From assembly GCA_003278955.1 (NCBI GenBank), contig QCCB01000003.1, positions 24,379 through 88,378 on the forward strand: a DNA stretch of 64,000 nt, in the 5' to 3' direction. Shown piece after piece: positions 36,235 to 45,281 of the stretch (position 1 is the stretch's first letter; each line of letters starts with the position of its first letter). Made by a program: the position numbers and the translations under genes. The DNA is from Prochlorococcus sp. AG-347-K10. GTDB lineage: Bacteria; Cyanobacteriota; Cyanobacteriia; PCC-6307; Cyanobiaceae. The notes beneath the pieces are model-generated. The model saw only the letters and a list, made by a program, of their open reading frames with translations, made no database searches and was not told where the DNA came from.

Positions 36235-37002
36235 TTGAAAGAATTAATTACAAAAAATTTAGAAGTAAAAGATAAATTCAACTATGAATCCCATAAGACA
36301 GTTGATTCATACAAAAAGAGTTTTTTATCAAATCCTTTATCTTTAAGATTGTGGTCTTCTTTTTTTGTAATTTTACCTATTTTTGTTCAAGCCCCTTGGG
36401 TTAGATTAGAACCAATAAGTGCTCTTTGTTTTACTTTTGTTATTGTCTTAGTGGCAATTGTTTTGAATCAGAAAGGATCAAATAAGTGGTTTATTGTCAG
36501 TTCATTATTACTTGGTATATCAGGTAGTTGGCTTGGTGGATGTTTGTTCTGGGGTTGGTTAAGCCCTTTTCCTATCCTACACATACCTGTTGAAGCTGTA
36601 GTTCTCCCATTAGCTTTAATTGGATTTGGTACTAATTGGAAAATAGGTTCTAGTTTCTATATCTCTTCTTTATTTGGAACCGCAGTCACCGACATTACAA
36701 TATTTTTAATCGGAATCATGGATCAATGGAAGCACGTAATTACTGCAGATCCTGAAAATGCACCCATTATTCTTCAAAAAACTTCAGAGAGTCTTATTCA
36801 AATAAAATCATTATCTATTATCGTTTGTGTTGCTCTTATACTTTGGTTTATTTCAAAAGAAATTTTAGATTCTGGCACAATCAATACTACTAGTGGTACA
36901 GCACTCTTGGTTTCTGGTTACGTAATTCAAACCACATTAATTGTTGATGGTATTTTTATTGTTTTAGCAATTCTGCAACCAACTTTTAGTGGATTGGTTT
37001 AA
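36235..37002 (+). CDS. DUF3120 family membrane protein
   Basis: Cyanobacterium-specific membrane protein with about seven helices; function unknown. Characteristic segments are PIFVQAPWVRLEPISAL (about residue 50), WLGGCLFWGWLSPFPILHIPVEA (about 100) and IGFGTNWKIGSSFYISSLFGTAVTD. The only plausible start is TTG at 36235 since no in-frame ATG occurs early. The stop (TAA) overlaps the nadB ATG by one base, implying coupling with nadB. Confidence 0.88.
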   Translation: MKELITKNLEVKDKFNYESHKTVDSYKKSFLSNPLSLRLWSSFFVILPIFVQAPWVRLEPISALCFTFVIVLVAIVLNQKGSNKWFIVSSLLLGISGSWLGGCLFWGWLSPFPILHIPVEAVVLPLALIGFGTNWKIGSSFYISSLFGTAVTDITIFLIGIMDQWKHVITADPENAPIILQKTSESLIQIKSLSIIVCVALILWFISKEILDSGTINTTSGTALLVSGYVIQTTLIVDGIFIVLAILQPTFSGLV

Positions 37003-38669
37003 TGTTAAGGCCTCCATTTTCGCAAGAACCGATACCAATAAATAATTGGGATGTAATCGTTATAGGCGCTGGAGCTGCTGGCCTTATGGCTTGTCTTGAA
37101 TTACCCTCAAATTTAAAAGTGCTTCTTTTAAATAGAAATACTAGTAAGGTATCTTCCAGTAGATGGGCTCAAGGAGGTATCGCATCTGTTGTTAGACAAG
37201 ATGATTCATTTGATCTTCATGCTGATGATACTTTAAAAGCAGGTGATGGACTATGTGATTTTCAAGCTGTAGAAATGCTAGTTAAAGAAGCTCCAGGTTG
37301 TGTAGAAAGGTTGCAGAATTTAGGGATGATTTTTGATCAAAGTTCTGATCAACTAGCTACTACCTTGGAAGCAGCCCATTCACGAAGAAGAGTCTTACAT
37401 GTTAAAGATCGTACTGGACGAGCATTAGTTGAAGTTCTAGAAGATCATATTGAGAATCAAAAAAATATTCTTCACTGCAGGGGTGTAAGAGTAACTGAAC
37501 TTCTAATTGAAAATAAAGAATGTAGAGGAGTACAGGTTCTTGATGGAGCAAATTTATATTGGATTAAATCTAGAGCTGTTGTTTTGGCTACAGGGGGGGG
37601 GGGGCACTTATTTACAAATACAACAAATCCTGCTCAATCCTCTGGTGAAGGGATTGCTCTTGCATGGAAAGCAGGAGCTGCTATCGAAGATTTAGAGTTC
37701 GTACAATTTCATCCAACAGCTTTAAAATTTTATGGTGCACCTTGCTTTTTAATATCTGAGGCACTTAGAGGAGAAGGAGCGATTTTAGTTGATAAAAATG
37801 GTGAAAGTCCAGTTAAAAATCTTGAAAATGGTGATCTATCTACTAGAGATCAAGTGAGTAGAGCAATTATGAAAAATATGCATGATAATAATGTAGACCA
37901 TGTTGGCTTAGATCTTCGGTATATTGACCCAGAAAAAATTGTAGAGCGCTTTCCCACGATCTTAAGTCGATGTCAAGATTATGGCGTTAACCCTTTAAAT
38001 GCGGTTATTCCTGTAGCTCCTGCAGCTCATTATTGGATGGGAGGTGTTAAAACTGATCTAAATGCATCTTCAACAAGAAAAGGATTATATGCCGTTGGAG
38101 AAGTTGCTTCTACAGGTGTGCATGGTGCTAATAGACTGGCAAGTAATTCACTGATGGAGTGCCTTGTTTTCGCAAGAAAAATGTCTTCAATTGTTTTGAA
38201 TGACCTTTCTAAATTTGAAAAATTTGGTAGATCATTTCAAGAGTTTGATATTGAAGATCCTAAAGAAGATCAAATTTCTATAATTGCTGAAAAAATTGAT
38301 GAACTAAGAAAACTATGTTGGTTAAATTTAGGTGTTTCTCGAAATAAGGTAAATATGAGTAAATTTTTAAATTACATTCAAGATGATATAGATAAATTAA
38401 ATAAAAATGATTTACTAAATAGTCTTGAAAAAATAAAATTTGATCAAAAAATAAAACTTAGTGAACGCAATAGAAGAGCATTAAATCTTTTACTTGATTT
38501 AAAGAATAGACAAATAACCACCATAACTTTATTAAAAGCTTGTCTATTTAGAGAGGAAAGTAGAGGAGGGCATTATAGAGACGATTTCCCTAATAAAGAT
38601 AAAAATTGGGAATGCCATACTAGACAACAATTAGATCATAAAATTCAAAAAAGATTTATTAAAAATTAA
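37002..38669 (+). CDS. nadB: L-aspartate oxidase
   Basis: FAD enzyme oxidising aspartate to iminoaspartate, the first step of de novo NAD synthesis. The FAD motif is VIVIGAGAAGLMACLEL (about residues 19-35); SSRWAQGGIASV, HSRRRVLHVKDRTGRA, VQFHPTALKF and GVHGANRLASNSLMECLVF are diagnostic of the succinate dehydrogenase/NadB family. The C-terminal helical domain includes ESRGGHYRDDFP. Residues 198-201 (TGGGGH) are encoded by twelve consecutive G. At 555 residues it is complete; its 3' end overlaps the convergent VKOR gene by 11 bases. Confidence 0.96.
   Translation: MLRPPFSQEPIPINNWDVIVIGAGAAGLMACLELPSNLKVLLLNRNTSKVSSSRWAQGGIASVVRQDDSFDLHADDTLKAGDGLCDFQAVEMLVKEAPGCVERLQNLGMIFDQSSDQLATTLEAAHSRRRVLHVKDRTGRALVEVLEDHIENQKNILHCRGVRVTELLIENKECRGVQVLDGANLYWIKSRAVVLATGGGGHLFTNTTNPAQSSGEGIALAWKAGAAIEDLEFVQFHPTALKFYGAPCFLISEALRGEGAILVDKNGESPVKNLENGDLSTRDQVSRAIMKNMHDNNVDHVGLDLRYIDPEKIVERFPTILSRCQDYGVNPLNAVIPVAPAAHYWMGGVKTDLNASSTRKGLYAVGEVASTGVHGANRLASNSLMECLVFARKMSSIVLNDLSKFEKFGRSFQEFDIEDPKEDQISIIAEKIDELRKLCWLNLGVSRNKVNMSKFLNYIQDDIDKLNKNDLLNSLEKIKFDQKIKLSERNRRALNLLLDLKNRQITTITLLKACLFREESRGGHYRDDFPNKDKNWECHTRQQLDHKIQKRFIKN
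37593..37604 (+). repeat. G12 homopolymer inside nadB
   Basis: Twelve consecutive G encode four glycines of the FAD-domain TGGGGH motif, in a genome that otherwise uses GGT/GGA for glycine. Mononucleotide runs of this length are slippage-prone in replication and in sequencing. Confidence 0.95.
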
Positions 38670-39594
38670 GATCTCCCTGATAGTCGGTTTTTGTTGCTAG
38701 TTCATTTAAGTCACGCGTACCACTAATAATTTCTCCATTTATTTCCCAAGAAGGAAATCCACTGATTCCTTTAGTTTGGCATAGCTCATACGCATTATCT
38801 TTACCATCTTTAGCACACTCAACTACTTTTAATTCTTTAACTGCTTCTTTACCAAATAATTGTTTCTGATCGTGGCAATGAGGACACCAGTATGCACTAT
38901 ACATAACAATATTGTTTTCACTTAAAAATTTTGCAAACTTTACCTTCTGGGGAGAGCTTGAAGTGGTAATTATTGGCGAAACATTTTCAGTGGGATTTGC
39001 AACATCAATAGCATTAGAGGGGTCAACGTTTGTTGCCCAAATTAGCCCCCCCAGCAGTACACTTATAGCTACAATGAAACCTCTAAAAATCATAGGTTCT
39101 CTACTTTCGAACTTTGCTCCAATCATAGAAATTATAAAGATAGAAAACGATAAAATTGCTGAAAGTATACAAAAAAAGCAATATGCTTGAATCTTGAAAA
39201 ACATTATATTTATCAATAAAAAGCTAAATGTTGATGACGCACAAGAAATTAGAAATACTAACCACCATAAAAACTTATTTAGTTTTTCTTTTGGGGAAAT
39301 TAAATTAAGTGAGAGTATTATTGTGATACCTAATATTGATAAATATGTTATAAATCCAGCTAATGAGAGAGGTATATCAATTTGATTATTTTCAAATAAA
39401 GTACCCCAAGGACTATTTAAAACCGTTTCACAACCATTTTGTATCCCTGGGCATGAAAGCGAATTAAATAATCCCCAGTTTTTTAAAGTAATCGAACCTG
39501 TATCAACTATGCCTACAGTGCTAAGAATTGCGATTATGATTTTTGGCCATTTCAAATCTTTTTTATTTCTTCTGTTTAAAGTCTTAAGGGCCAT
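38659..39594 (-). CDS. Vitamin K epoxide reductase-thioredoxin fusion (VKOR/LTO1 type)
   Basis: Membrane oxidoreductase that makes disulfides in exported or lumenal proteins and passes electrons to quinone. Residues 15-200 form the VKOR four-helix domain with the paired cysteines CPGIQNGCE (about 53-60) and the quinone-side CXXC YCFFCILSA (about 138-146). A lumenal thioredoxin-like domain follows (about 225-311) with YWCPHCHDQK. This fusion is the normal cyanobacterial and plastid form. Convergent with nadB. Confidence 0.94.
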   Translation of the reverse strand: MALKTLNRRNKKDLKWPKIIIAILSTVGIVDTGSITLKNWGLFNSLSCPGIQNGCETVLNSPWGTLFENNQIDIPLSLAGFITYLSILGITIILSLNLISPKEKLNKFLWWLVFLISCASSTFSFLLINIMFFKIQAYCFFCILSAILSFSIFIISMIGAKFESREPMIFRGFIVAISVLLGGLIWATNVDPSNAIDVANPTENVSPIITTSSSPQKVKFAKFLSENNIVMYSAYWCPHCHDQKQLFGKEAVKELKVVECAKDGKDNAYELCQTKGISGFPSWEINGEIISGTRDLNELATKTDYQGDLNF

Positions 39595-39718
39595 ACAAAA
39601 AGAAAGTTTGTTATTTACATTATCTATCCTAATATTATCTTGGCATGAGAGTTATATACGAAATGCTTTTTAAATCTTTTAATTCTTATTTTTCAAGTTG
39701 TGAAACAAAATAGTCTCA

Positions 39719-41065
39719 ATGTATAAAGAAAAAAAACTATCTAAGATTGCATTCAGTCATGTTGGTTGTGAGAAAAATCTTGTGGATACTGAACATATGC
39801 AAGGCTTATTAGATAAAGAGGGTTATGTAGTTGACAGTAATATAAATGAAGCGAATGTCGTTGTTGTAAATACTTGCAGTTTTATTGAAACAGCTAGAGA
39901 AGAATCTATTAGAAAAATTCTAGAATATACAAGCCAAGGAAAGGAAGTAATAGTTGCAGGCTGTATGGCTCAGCATTTTAAAGATGAGCTTATAAAAGAA
40001 ATCCCTGAAATAAAAGGTTTGGTTGGGACAGGAGATTATCAAAAGATAGCCAAGGTTTTAGACAGAGTAGAAAAAGGGGAAATCGTTAATGAAGTTTCAA
40101 AAATACCTGAATTTATTGCAGATGAGGAAATGCCTCGTTTTGTAGATAAAAACAAATTTGTTGCTTATCTTCGTATTGCTGAAGGCTGTAACTATAATTG
40201 CGCTTTTTGTATTATTCCTAAATTGAGAGGTCCCCAAAGAAGTAGAACAATAGAATCTATAGTTTCAGAAGCTAAAAGTCTTGCAAAGCATGGGATACAA
40301 GAAATCATATTAATTAGTCAAATAACAACTAATTATGGTCAAGATATTTATGGAAAACCATCATTAGCCAAACTTTTGAATGAGCTTTCTAAAGTTCCAA
40401 TTCCTTGGATCAGGATACATTATGCTTATCCAACGGGTTTAACTGATGAAGTTATTAGAGCTTTCAAAGATTCAGAGAATATAGTGCCTTACTTTGATTT
40501 ACCACTTCAGCATAGTCATCCAGATGTGTTGAGGAGTATGAATAGACCTTGGCAGGCTTCTTTGAATGAATCAATTTTGGAGAAAATTAGAAAAGAAATT
40601 CCATCTGCTGTATTAAGAACAAGTCTCATTGTTGGTTTCCCAGGAGAAAAAAAAGAACATTTTGAACATCTTCTGGAATTTTTGTATAGGCACAAATTTG
40701 ATCATGTAGGAGTGTTTATTTTTTCTCCTGAGGACGGAACTGCAGCTTTTAATTTGCCAAATAGAGTATTCCCAGAGGTTGCAGAGGCAAGAAAAGATAA
40801 TGTCATTTCAGTTCAACAAAATATCTCTAAAGATAAAAATCAGGCATATGTTGGTTCAAAAATGAAAGTTTTGGTAGAAAAAATATCAGATAATTACGAA
40901 TTAATAGGTCGATCCTACAATTTTGCGCCTGAAATTGACGGAAATGTGATTTTATCTATTAATACTAAAAATAATTTGAAAAATTATATTGGTAAATTTG
41001 TTGAAGCAAATATTTCTTTTGCGGATGAATATGATTTGTATGGAGAGATTATTAAAATTTTGTAG
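39719..41065 (+). CDS. rimO: Ribosomal protein S12 methylthiotransferase RimO
   Basis: Radical SAM enzyme adding a methylthio group to an aspartate of ribosomal protein S12. N-terminal MTTase domain: [15 protein letters not shown] (about residues 14-28), [13 protein letters not shown] and AGCMAQ. Radical SAM core: [22 protein letters not shown] (about 153-174, CxxxCxxC). C-terminal TRAM domain: about 380-448. [11 protein letters not shown] separates RimO from MiaB. The start sits 30-40 bases after a short AT-rich leader; 448 residues is standard. Confidence 0.95.
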   Translation: MYKEKKLSKIAFSHVGCEKNLVDTEHMQGLLDKEGYVVDSNINEANVVVVNTCSFIETAREESIRKILEYTSQGKEVIVAGCMAQHFKDELIKEIPEIKGLVGTGDYQKIAKVLDRVEKGEIVNEVSKIPEFIADEEMPRFVDKNKFVAYLRIAEGCNYNCAFCIIPKLRGPQRSRTIESIVSEAKSLAKHGIQEIILISQITTNYGQDIYGKPSLAKLLNELSKVPIPWIRIHYAYPTGLTDEVIRAFKDSENIVPYFDLPLQHSHPDVLRSMNRPWQASLNESILEKIRKEIPSAVLRTSLIVGFPGEKKEHFEHLLEFLYRHKFDHVGVFIFSPEDGTAAFNLPNRVFPEVAEARKDNVISVQQNISKDKNQAYVGSKMKVLVEKISDNYELIGRSYNFAPEIDGNVILSINTKNNLKNYIGKFVEANISFADEYDLYGEIIKIL

Positions 41066-41068
41066 TTT

Positions 41069-41161
41069 TTAAATTAATTTCACTGCTCTTAAGAGCTTAT
41101 CTAATGCGAAAGCAGCTCCAAAACCAAAACCAATAAATGCAATATAGAAAATGATGTTCAT
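41069..41161 (-). CDS. petL: Cytochrome b6f complex subunit PetL (30 aa)
   Basis: Not in the ORF track. It reads MNIIFYIAFIGFGFGAAFAL followed by DKLLRAVKLI. One transmembrane helix with a short basic tail ending KLI closely follows the PetL pattern I remember from other cyanobacteria (FYIVFIALFFG ... KSIKLI). PetL is a peripheral single-helix subunit that stabilises the b6f dimer. It is convergent with rimO, with stops 3 bases apart. Competing calls (PetM, PetG, Psb peptides) fit less well. Confidence 0.72.
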   Translation of the reverse strand: MNIIFYIAFIGFGFGAAFALDKLLRAVKLI

Positions 41162-41225
41162 TAATTTTTTTAATTTTATTTAATTTAACATCAGATGAAA
41201 AGATTAGATTTTTTAGTTTAATTTC

Positions 41226-41612
41226 TTAATCTTGGATATATTCTAATTTTTTGTATAAACATTCTTCTGCTTTTTGTAGTTCCCGGCCTAAATATAGAGC
41301 ATGATCGAATCTGGTTATTAAGTCATTTCTTTCTTCAGTAATCAATATTCCAAGTTGTTTCGCACTAATACCTTTAAAAACTTCATTACTAACTCTTTTA
41401 TTTTGAGAGTCGCATTTAATTGGTTCATTTGTTTCTGGGTCAAGAGCATAGCCTTCTTCATCGATGTTATTTAAAAAGTGTTCTAAAATTATTTTATTTT
41501 CTTCTAAATCTACTTTTATAATAAAATAACCATTTGGATCTAAATCTATATATCGGTTGGATAGATTATTATCAATCTTTATTTTTTCATCTAAACTTTT
41601 ATTAGAATTCAT
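41226..41612 (-). CDS. DUF4346 family protein, 128 aa
   Basis: Small soluble protein with the layout I associate with DUF4346: YIDLDPNGYFIIKVDLEENKIILEHF (about residues 21-46), then GYALDPETNEPI and SAKQLGILITEERNDLITRFDHALYLGRELQKAEECL (about 84-120). Conserved in cyanobacteria; function unknown. Minus strand, between the FemAB-like gene and petL. Family naming is from memory. Confidence 0.65.
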   Translation of the reverse strand: MNSNKSLDEKIKIDNNLSNRYIDLDPNGYFIIKVDLEENKIILEHFLNNIDEEGYALDPETNEPIKCDSQNKRVSNEVFKGISAKQLGILITEERNDLITRFDHALYLGRELQKAEECLYKKLEYIQD

Positions 41613-41672
41613 TATTAGAAGTTAATAAGAACTATATTACTAATATAATCTTTAGAAAAGTCAAATAATTTT

Positions 41673-42827
41673 TTATTTAAAGGGTATAGAATTATTCTCA
41701 AATTCAATTTCCGTCTCGGTTTGTTTATTAACTTCATTTAGCCAAGGATAAATTATATTTTCCATATTTTTGTCAAACCACTTATGCAAGCTAATGGTGC
41801 TTTTTGCAAAAAACCCTCTCCGCCTTTTATGTTTACCACCCGCTCCAGGATCAAAAAAATGGATACTATTTTTTATTGCCCATTCAATTGGCTGGTAATA
41901 GCATAATTCAAAATGTAAATTAGATATGTCTTCTTGACTACCCCAATATCTACCCCATAATTTGTTTTTATTTTTAACGCACATCGACATAGCAAAAATA
42001 TCATTTGAATCATTTTTTGATGCGCCAAAAAGTAAAATATTTTTTTTATTAGCAACAATTTTTTCAAAAAATGTAGATGTTAGATATTTACTTCCCCAAA
42101 CACCCCACCTAGAACAATGCTGTTCATAAAAATTATGCATTTTTTTGAGGATTTCTTGGTTGATATCATTTTCATTAAAAATTTCTACTTTTACATCTTG
42201 TTTAGTAATTGATTTCCTCTCTTTTTTGATATTTTTTCTCTGATTAGAGTTGAATCTAGAAAGAAAATCATCAAACGTTTTTTCTCCATTACTCCTCCAT
42301 TCACTGCTGGAATTTATCCATTTATGGTATCCCAATGATTTAAGATGGTTGCCCCAGCTTTCGTCAATATATAAAAAATTACAACTTAAAATTTTGTTTG
42401 TAATCGCAAAGCTTTCGATATGGTTTATGAGTAAATTTGTAATTTCTTTCTTATCTTCATTTTTTTTATAAAGAAATTGATATCCATTTACAGGACTATA
42501 AGGACTCATTCCAATTAATTTAGGGTAATAATTTAAATTCAGCTCTTGAGCCAATTTTGCAAATGATTGATCAAAAATGAATTCTCCATAGCTATGATTT
42601 TTTAAAAAAAGTGGAGCAATTCCTAATATTTCTTGATTTTTATAAGCAACAAAATATAAAGGTTGCCAACCAGTTTCTCTTGAGACACTTTTTGATATTT
42701 CAAGGTTTTTAAGCCAAGTCCATTCATAGAATGGATTATTGATTTCATTTGTTAATTCATTCCAAATCTCCTTGGAGATTTCCTTAATTGACAATTTGAC
42801 TTCAACTTTCTGTATTTTTTGATTCAT
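41673..42827 (-). CDS. GNAT/FemAB-like acyltransferase (DUF482, peptidogalycan-biosynthesis family)
   Basis: A 384-residue protein with two GNAT-type folds. Family features: WLKNLEISKSVSRETGWQPLYFVA (about residues 39-62), FLSRFNSNQRKNIKKERKSI (about 187-206), and the C-terminal FFDPGAGGKHKRRRGFFAKST (about 335-355). These match the DUF482/COG3146 family, predicted N-acyltransferases. The substrate is unknown; a link to cell wall or lipid is proposed in annotations but not shown here. Confidence 0.85.
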   Translation of the reverse strand: MNQKIQKVEVKLSIKEISKEIWNELTNEINNPFYEWTWLKNLEISKSVSRETGWQPLYFVAYKNQEILGIAPLFLKNHSYGEFIFDQSFAKLAQELNLNYYPKLIGMSPYSPVNGYQFLYKKNEDKKEITNLLINHIESFAITNKILSCNFLYIDESWGNHLKSLGYHKWINSSSEWRSNGEKTFDDFLSRFNSNQRKNIKKERKSITKQDVKVEIFNENDINQEILKKMHNFYEQHCSRWGVWGSKYLTSTFFEKIVANKKNILLFGASKNDSNDIFAMSMCVKNKNKLWGRYWGSQEDISNLHFELCYYQPIEWAIKNSIHFFDPGAGGKHKRRRGFFAKSTISLHKWFDKNMENIIYPWLNEVNKQTETEIEFENNSIPFK

Positions 42828-42844
42828 TTATTATTGAATTTATT

Positions 42845-43495
42845 TCAAATTTTTTTGTAATGAATATGGATTTCATTATTCATTAAATTTTTAATTGATT
42901 TTATTTCCCATAATTTTTTGAGATTAAAAATCTCATTTGTTTCTTCTGGAGGGATCCATGTATATTTACCTCCGATAATTTGTGGAATTATTGTAATTTT
43001 TATATCTGTTATTAGATCCTCTTTTATAAATGAATTTATAAGTTTTGCACCTCCTAAAAGAGCTAGATCATTTATCCCTTGTTTTTTAAGTGAAATTAAA
43101 GTTTTACTCCATGAATCTTCGAAAAAGAGTTGTTTCTCGAAGTCATTATTCGACGAATTATCAACTTTACTTGAGCTTATTAGCCATCTTCTAATTGGTT
43201 GACGAAAGTATTCCCAATTACTGTTAAATTTTTTGCTATTTGAAGCAACTATAGAAATTGGTTGTTTTTTTGATATTGTTACTTCGTCATTACCATTGAG
43301 ATTTTTAATTAGGAAAGTTGATTGATGAGCTATTAAAGTACCTAAACCAAAAATGGTGGCGTCAACCATAGATAAGTTTTGATTTAACATTTTTTTATCT
43401 TCTTCGCTTCCAAGATGCGATTCTCCACCTCCAGGAAATGAAATTCTCCCATCAAGACTAGATGCTATAACAATTATTACTCTTGGAATACTCAA
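42845..43495 (-). CDS. RibD C-terminal-like (dihydrofolate reductase-fold) reductase
   Basis: A 216-residue protein of the RibD C-terminal/HTP reductase family: IVIASSLDGRISFPGGGESHLGS (about residues 8-30) is the nucleotide- and substrate-binding start, then VDATIFGLGTLIAHQ, and LALLGGAKLINSFIKEDLITD (about 142-162) with the GGxxL motif. It probably reduces a pyrimidine or pterin intermediate of riboflavin or a related pathway with NADPH. It overlaps the double-PTPS gene by 4 bases, which suggests a shared pterin or flavin theme. Confidence 0.83.
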   Translation of the reverse strand: MSIPRVIIVIASSLDGRISFPGGGESHLGSEEDKKMLNQNLSMVDATIFGLGTLIAHQSTFLIKNLNGNDEVTISKKQPISIVASNSKKFNSNWEYFRQPIRRWLISSSKVDNSSNNDFEKQLFFEDSWSKTLISLKKQGINDLALLGGAKLINSFIKEDLITDIKITIIPQIIGGKYTWIPPEETNEIFNLKKLWEIKSIKNLMNNEIHIHYKKI

Positions 43496-44418
43496 GTTTG
43501 TGAGACTAAACTATTTTCAAGTTTCAACTTCAATGAATTGGTTAGCTTTTGATCAACATAAATTTCTGCAGCATTATTTGGGCTCTCTTGGAGTCTTATT
43601 TTGTGTAATGTTGCACCAAGTTCATGTATTGGATTTTTAAGAATATCCGAAATATATAAAGCTATATTTTCGGCAGTTGGAACACAATTCTGGAAAAATT
43701 CAATGTCTTTATTTAGAAAAGTATGATCTAGTTGTTCAACAACCAAATCATTAATTATCTCCTGGAGCGCAGATAAGTCGCAAACCATTCCCGTTCTTTT
43801 ATCAATGTCTCCTTTTACAGTTATATCGACAAGATAGTTATGGCCATGTCCATTAACTCTGGCACATTTACCATAGATTTTTTTATTTTCATCAAAGGAA
43901 ATCTCTGCTTTTGCAAGTCTATGAGCGGCTGCAAAATGAGTTTGTATTGTTAAAAATGCTTCCATGTTTTTTCCAAAATAATCTGCCCATAAATTTGGGT
44001 TTTCATAAAGCCTTAAACTTGTAAGAGGTAAATCATCCTTTAGACGACTCCAAATAACCTTTACTAATGCTTCAGTTGTGGGAAGTATACCCTCTTGATT
44101 ATTAACATTAAATTCAGGCCAGACATCATTTAGAAAACGAAAATCTAATTGTCCAGTAACCTTATCTTTAATAGAGTGTTTTACATCAGAGAGATTAAGT
44201 ACCATTCCATCAGAGTCTAGTTCTCCACCCATTGAAACAATAAGTTCGTAATTATGACCATGACCTGGTGCAATACTGCAATTTCCAAAAAGAGATAAAT
44301 TTTCTTTTGGGGTTTTTTCAGGAAGCCAATAACGGTGACTAGAACTAAAGCAGGCACGTCGAGTTATGACGCATTCACGTCCTTTTCCATGTAATGGTTT
44401 GGATTGTGTAGAAGTCAT
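43492..44418 (-). CDS. Tandem 6-pyruvoyl-tetrahydropterin synthase/QueD-like protein
   Basis: Two PTPS domains in one 308-residue chain. Domain 1 (about 18-140): ACFSSSHRYWLP, GHGHNYELIVSMGGELDSDGM and LDFRFLND. Domain 2 (about 155-295): THFAAAHRLAK, GKCARVNGHGHNYLVDITVKG, KRTGMVCDLSAL, LDHTFLN and PTAENIALYI. Each has zinc-type histidines (H near the start, then HGHNY). Single-domain proteins of about 120-150 residues are the norm. Possible roles are queuosine precursor (QueD) or tetrahydropterin synthesis. Divergent from aroK by 50 bases. Confidence 0.88.
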   Translation of the reverse strand: MTSTQSKPLHGKGRECVITRRACFSSSHRYWLPEKTPKENLSLFGNCSIAPGHGHNYELIVSMGGELDSDGMVLNLSDVKHSIKDKVTGQLDFRFLNDVWPEFNVNNQEGILPTTEALVKVIWSRLKDDLPLTSLRLYENPNLWADYFGKNMEAFLTIQTHFAAAHRLAKAEISFDENKKIYGKCARVNGHGHNYLVDITVKGDIDKRTGMVCDLSALQEIINDLVVEQLDHTFLNKDIEFFQNCVPTAENIALYISDILKNPIHELGATLHKIRLQESPNNAAEIYVDQKLTNSLKLKLENSLVSQT

Positions 44419-44468
44419 ACCTTTCTGCGATAATACTATCTTAAGGTTTTAAATACGCTTTTGTCTTT

Positions 44469-45026
44469 ATGGAACAATCCATTATCAAAAAAATAGTTCA
44501 TATTTTAAAGGGCAGAAGTATATTTTTAATAGGAATGATGGGTTCTGGTAAGTCACAAACTGGTTTGAAGCTGGCTGAATTATTGAAGTATAAATACATT
44601 GATTTAGATTCATTAATAGAGAAGTTGGCAAAAAAATCTATCAATCAAATTTTTAATGATGATGGAGAAGATAATTTTCGTGAATTAGAAGCAAATTGCC
44701 TTAAAGAAACTATCAAAATTCCTTCATTAGTAATCTCAACTGGGGGAGGAATAGTTACCAAATCGGAAAACTGGGGAGTATTAAGACAGGGAATAATCGC
44801 TTGGATAGATCTTGACAAAGATATAGCAATTGAAAGATTGAAAAATGAAATTGAAAATAGGCCACTTCTTCAGGGAAGGAATCTCAATGATTTATATATG
44901 AGCATTTTTCAATCTAGAGAAAATTTGTATTCTCAAGCAGATCTAAGAATTAAAGTAAAAAGTGAAAATATTGATGAAGTCGCTATGAAAATAATTAATG
45001 CAATTCATAAAGAAATAACTAGTTAA
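44469..45026 (+). CDS. aroK: Shikimate kinase
   Basis: Phosphorylates shikimate at the 3-position in chorismate synthesis. P-loop: LIGMMGSGKSQTGLKLAE (about residues 21-38); KYIDLDSLIEK and FRELEANCL follow; STGGGIVTKSENW (about 88) is the shikimate-binding GGG motif; NRPLLQG (about 137) is the lid or adenine region. Its 185 residues are typical. The stop overlaps the opposite-strand crr7 stop by 2 bases. Confidence 0.96.
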   Translation: MEQSIIKKIVHILKGRSIFLIGMMGSGKSQTGLKLAELLKYKYIDLDSLIEKLAKKSINQIFNDDGEDNFRELEANCLKETIKIPSLVISTGGGIVTKSENWGVLRQGIIAWIDLDKDIAIERLKNEIENRPLLQGRNLNDLYMSIFQSRENLYSQADLRIKVKSENIDEVAMKIINAIHKEITS

Positions 45027-45280
45027 TCTGGTTCAATTCTTACTGCAAACCATTTGATAACGTATCCTAATTTTATTTCTAATTCATAAGTGCTTTCCAA
45101 TAATTCTTCAAAAAATTCCTGATCAGGATCTTCTATATTTTGATATATTGACAGTGTTTCTGTCTTACTCAGCCAATTCTTTAACTATAAAATTGCTTCT
45201 TGCTTTGAAACAATTTTTTCTTTTGAATCTGGCTCAAATAATACATAATGATCTGATGCTCTTATTAGTGGATTTGACAT
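45023..45280 (-). pseudogene. crr7: CRR7 (chlororespiratory reduction 7) with in-frame TAG
   Basis: Not in the ORF track because codon 32 is TAG (45185-45187). Part 1 reads MSNPLIRASDHYVLFEPDSK then EKIVSKQEAIL; part 2 reads LKNWLSKTETLSIYQN through YELEIKLGYVIKWFAVRIEPD. Both halves match CRR7, an 80-90 residue cyanobacterial and plant protein needed for NDH-1 biogenesis (HYVLLEP start, WYAVRLE end). The frame is otherwise perfect, so this is either a very recent nonsense change or a sequencing error (TGG, CAG or TCG to TAG). The start is 1 base from the divergent gene at 45282. Confidence 0.8.
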
Positions 45281-45281
45281 A

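Noticed and set aside
41085-41096. Perfect palindrome GCTCTTAAGAGC as a terminator
   Set aside because: It lies within the petL coding sequence, has no loop, and lacks a T run of its own, so it is not a useful terminator call.
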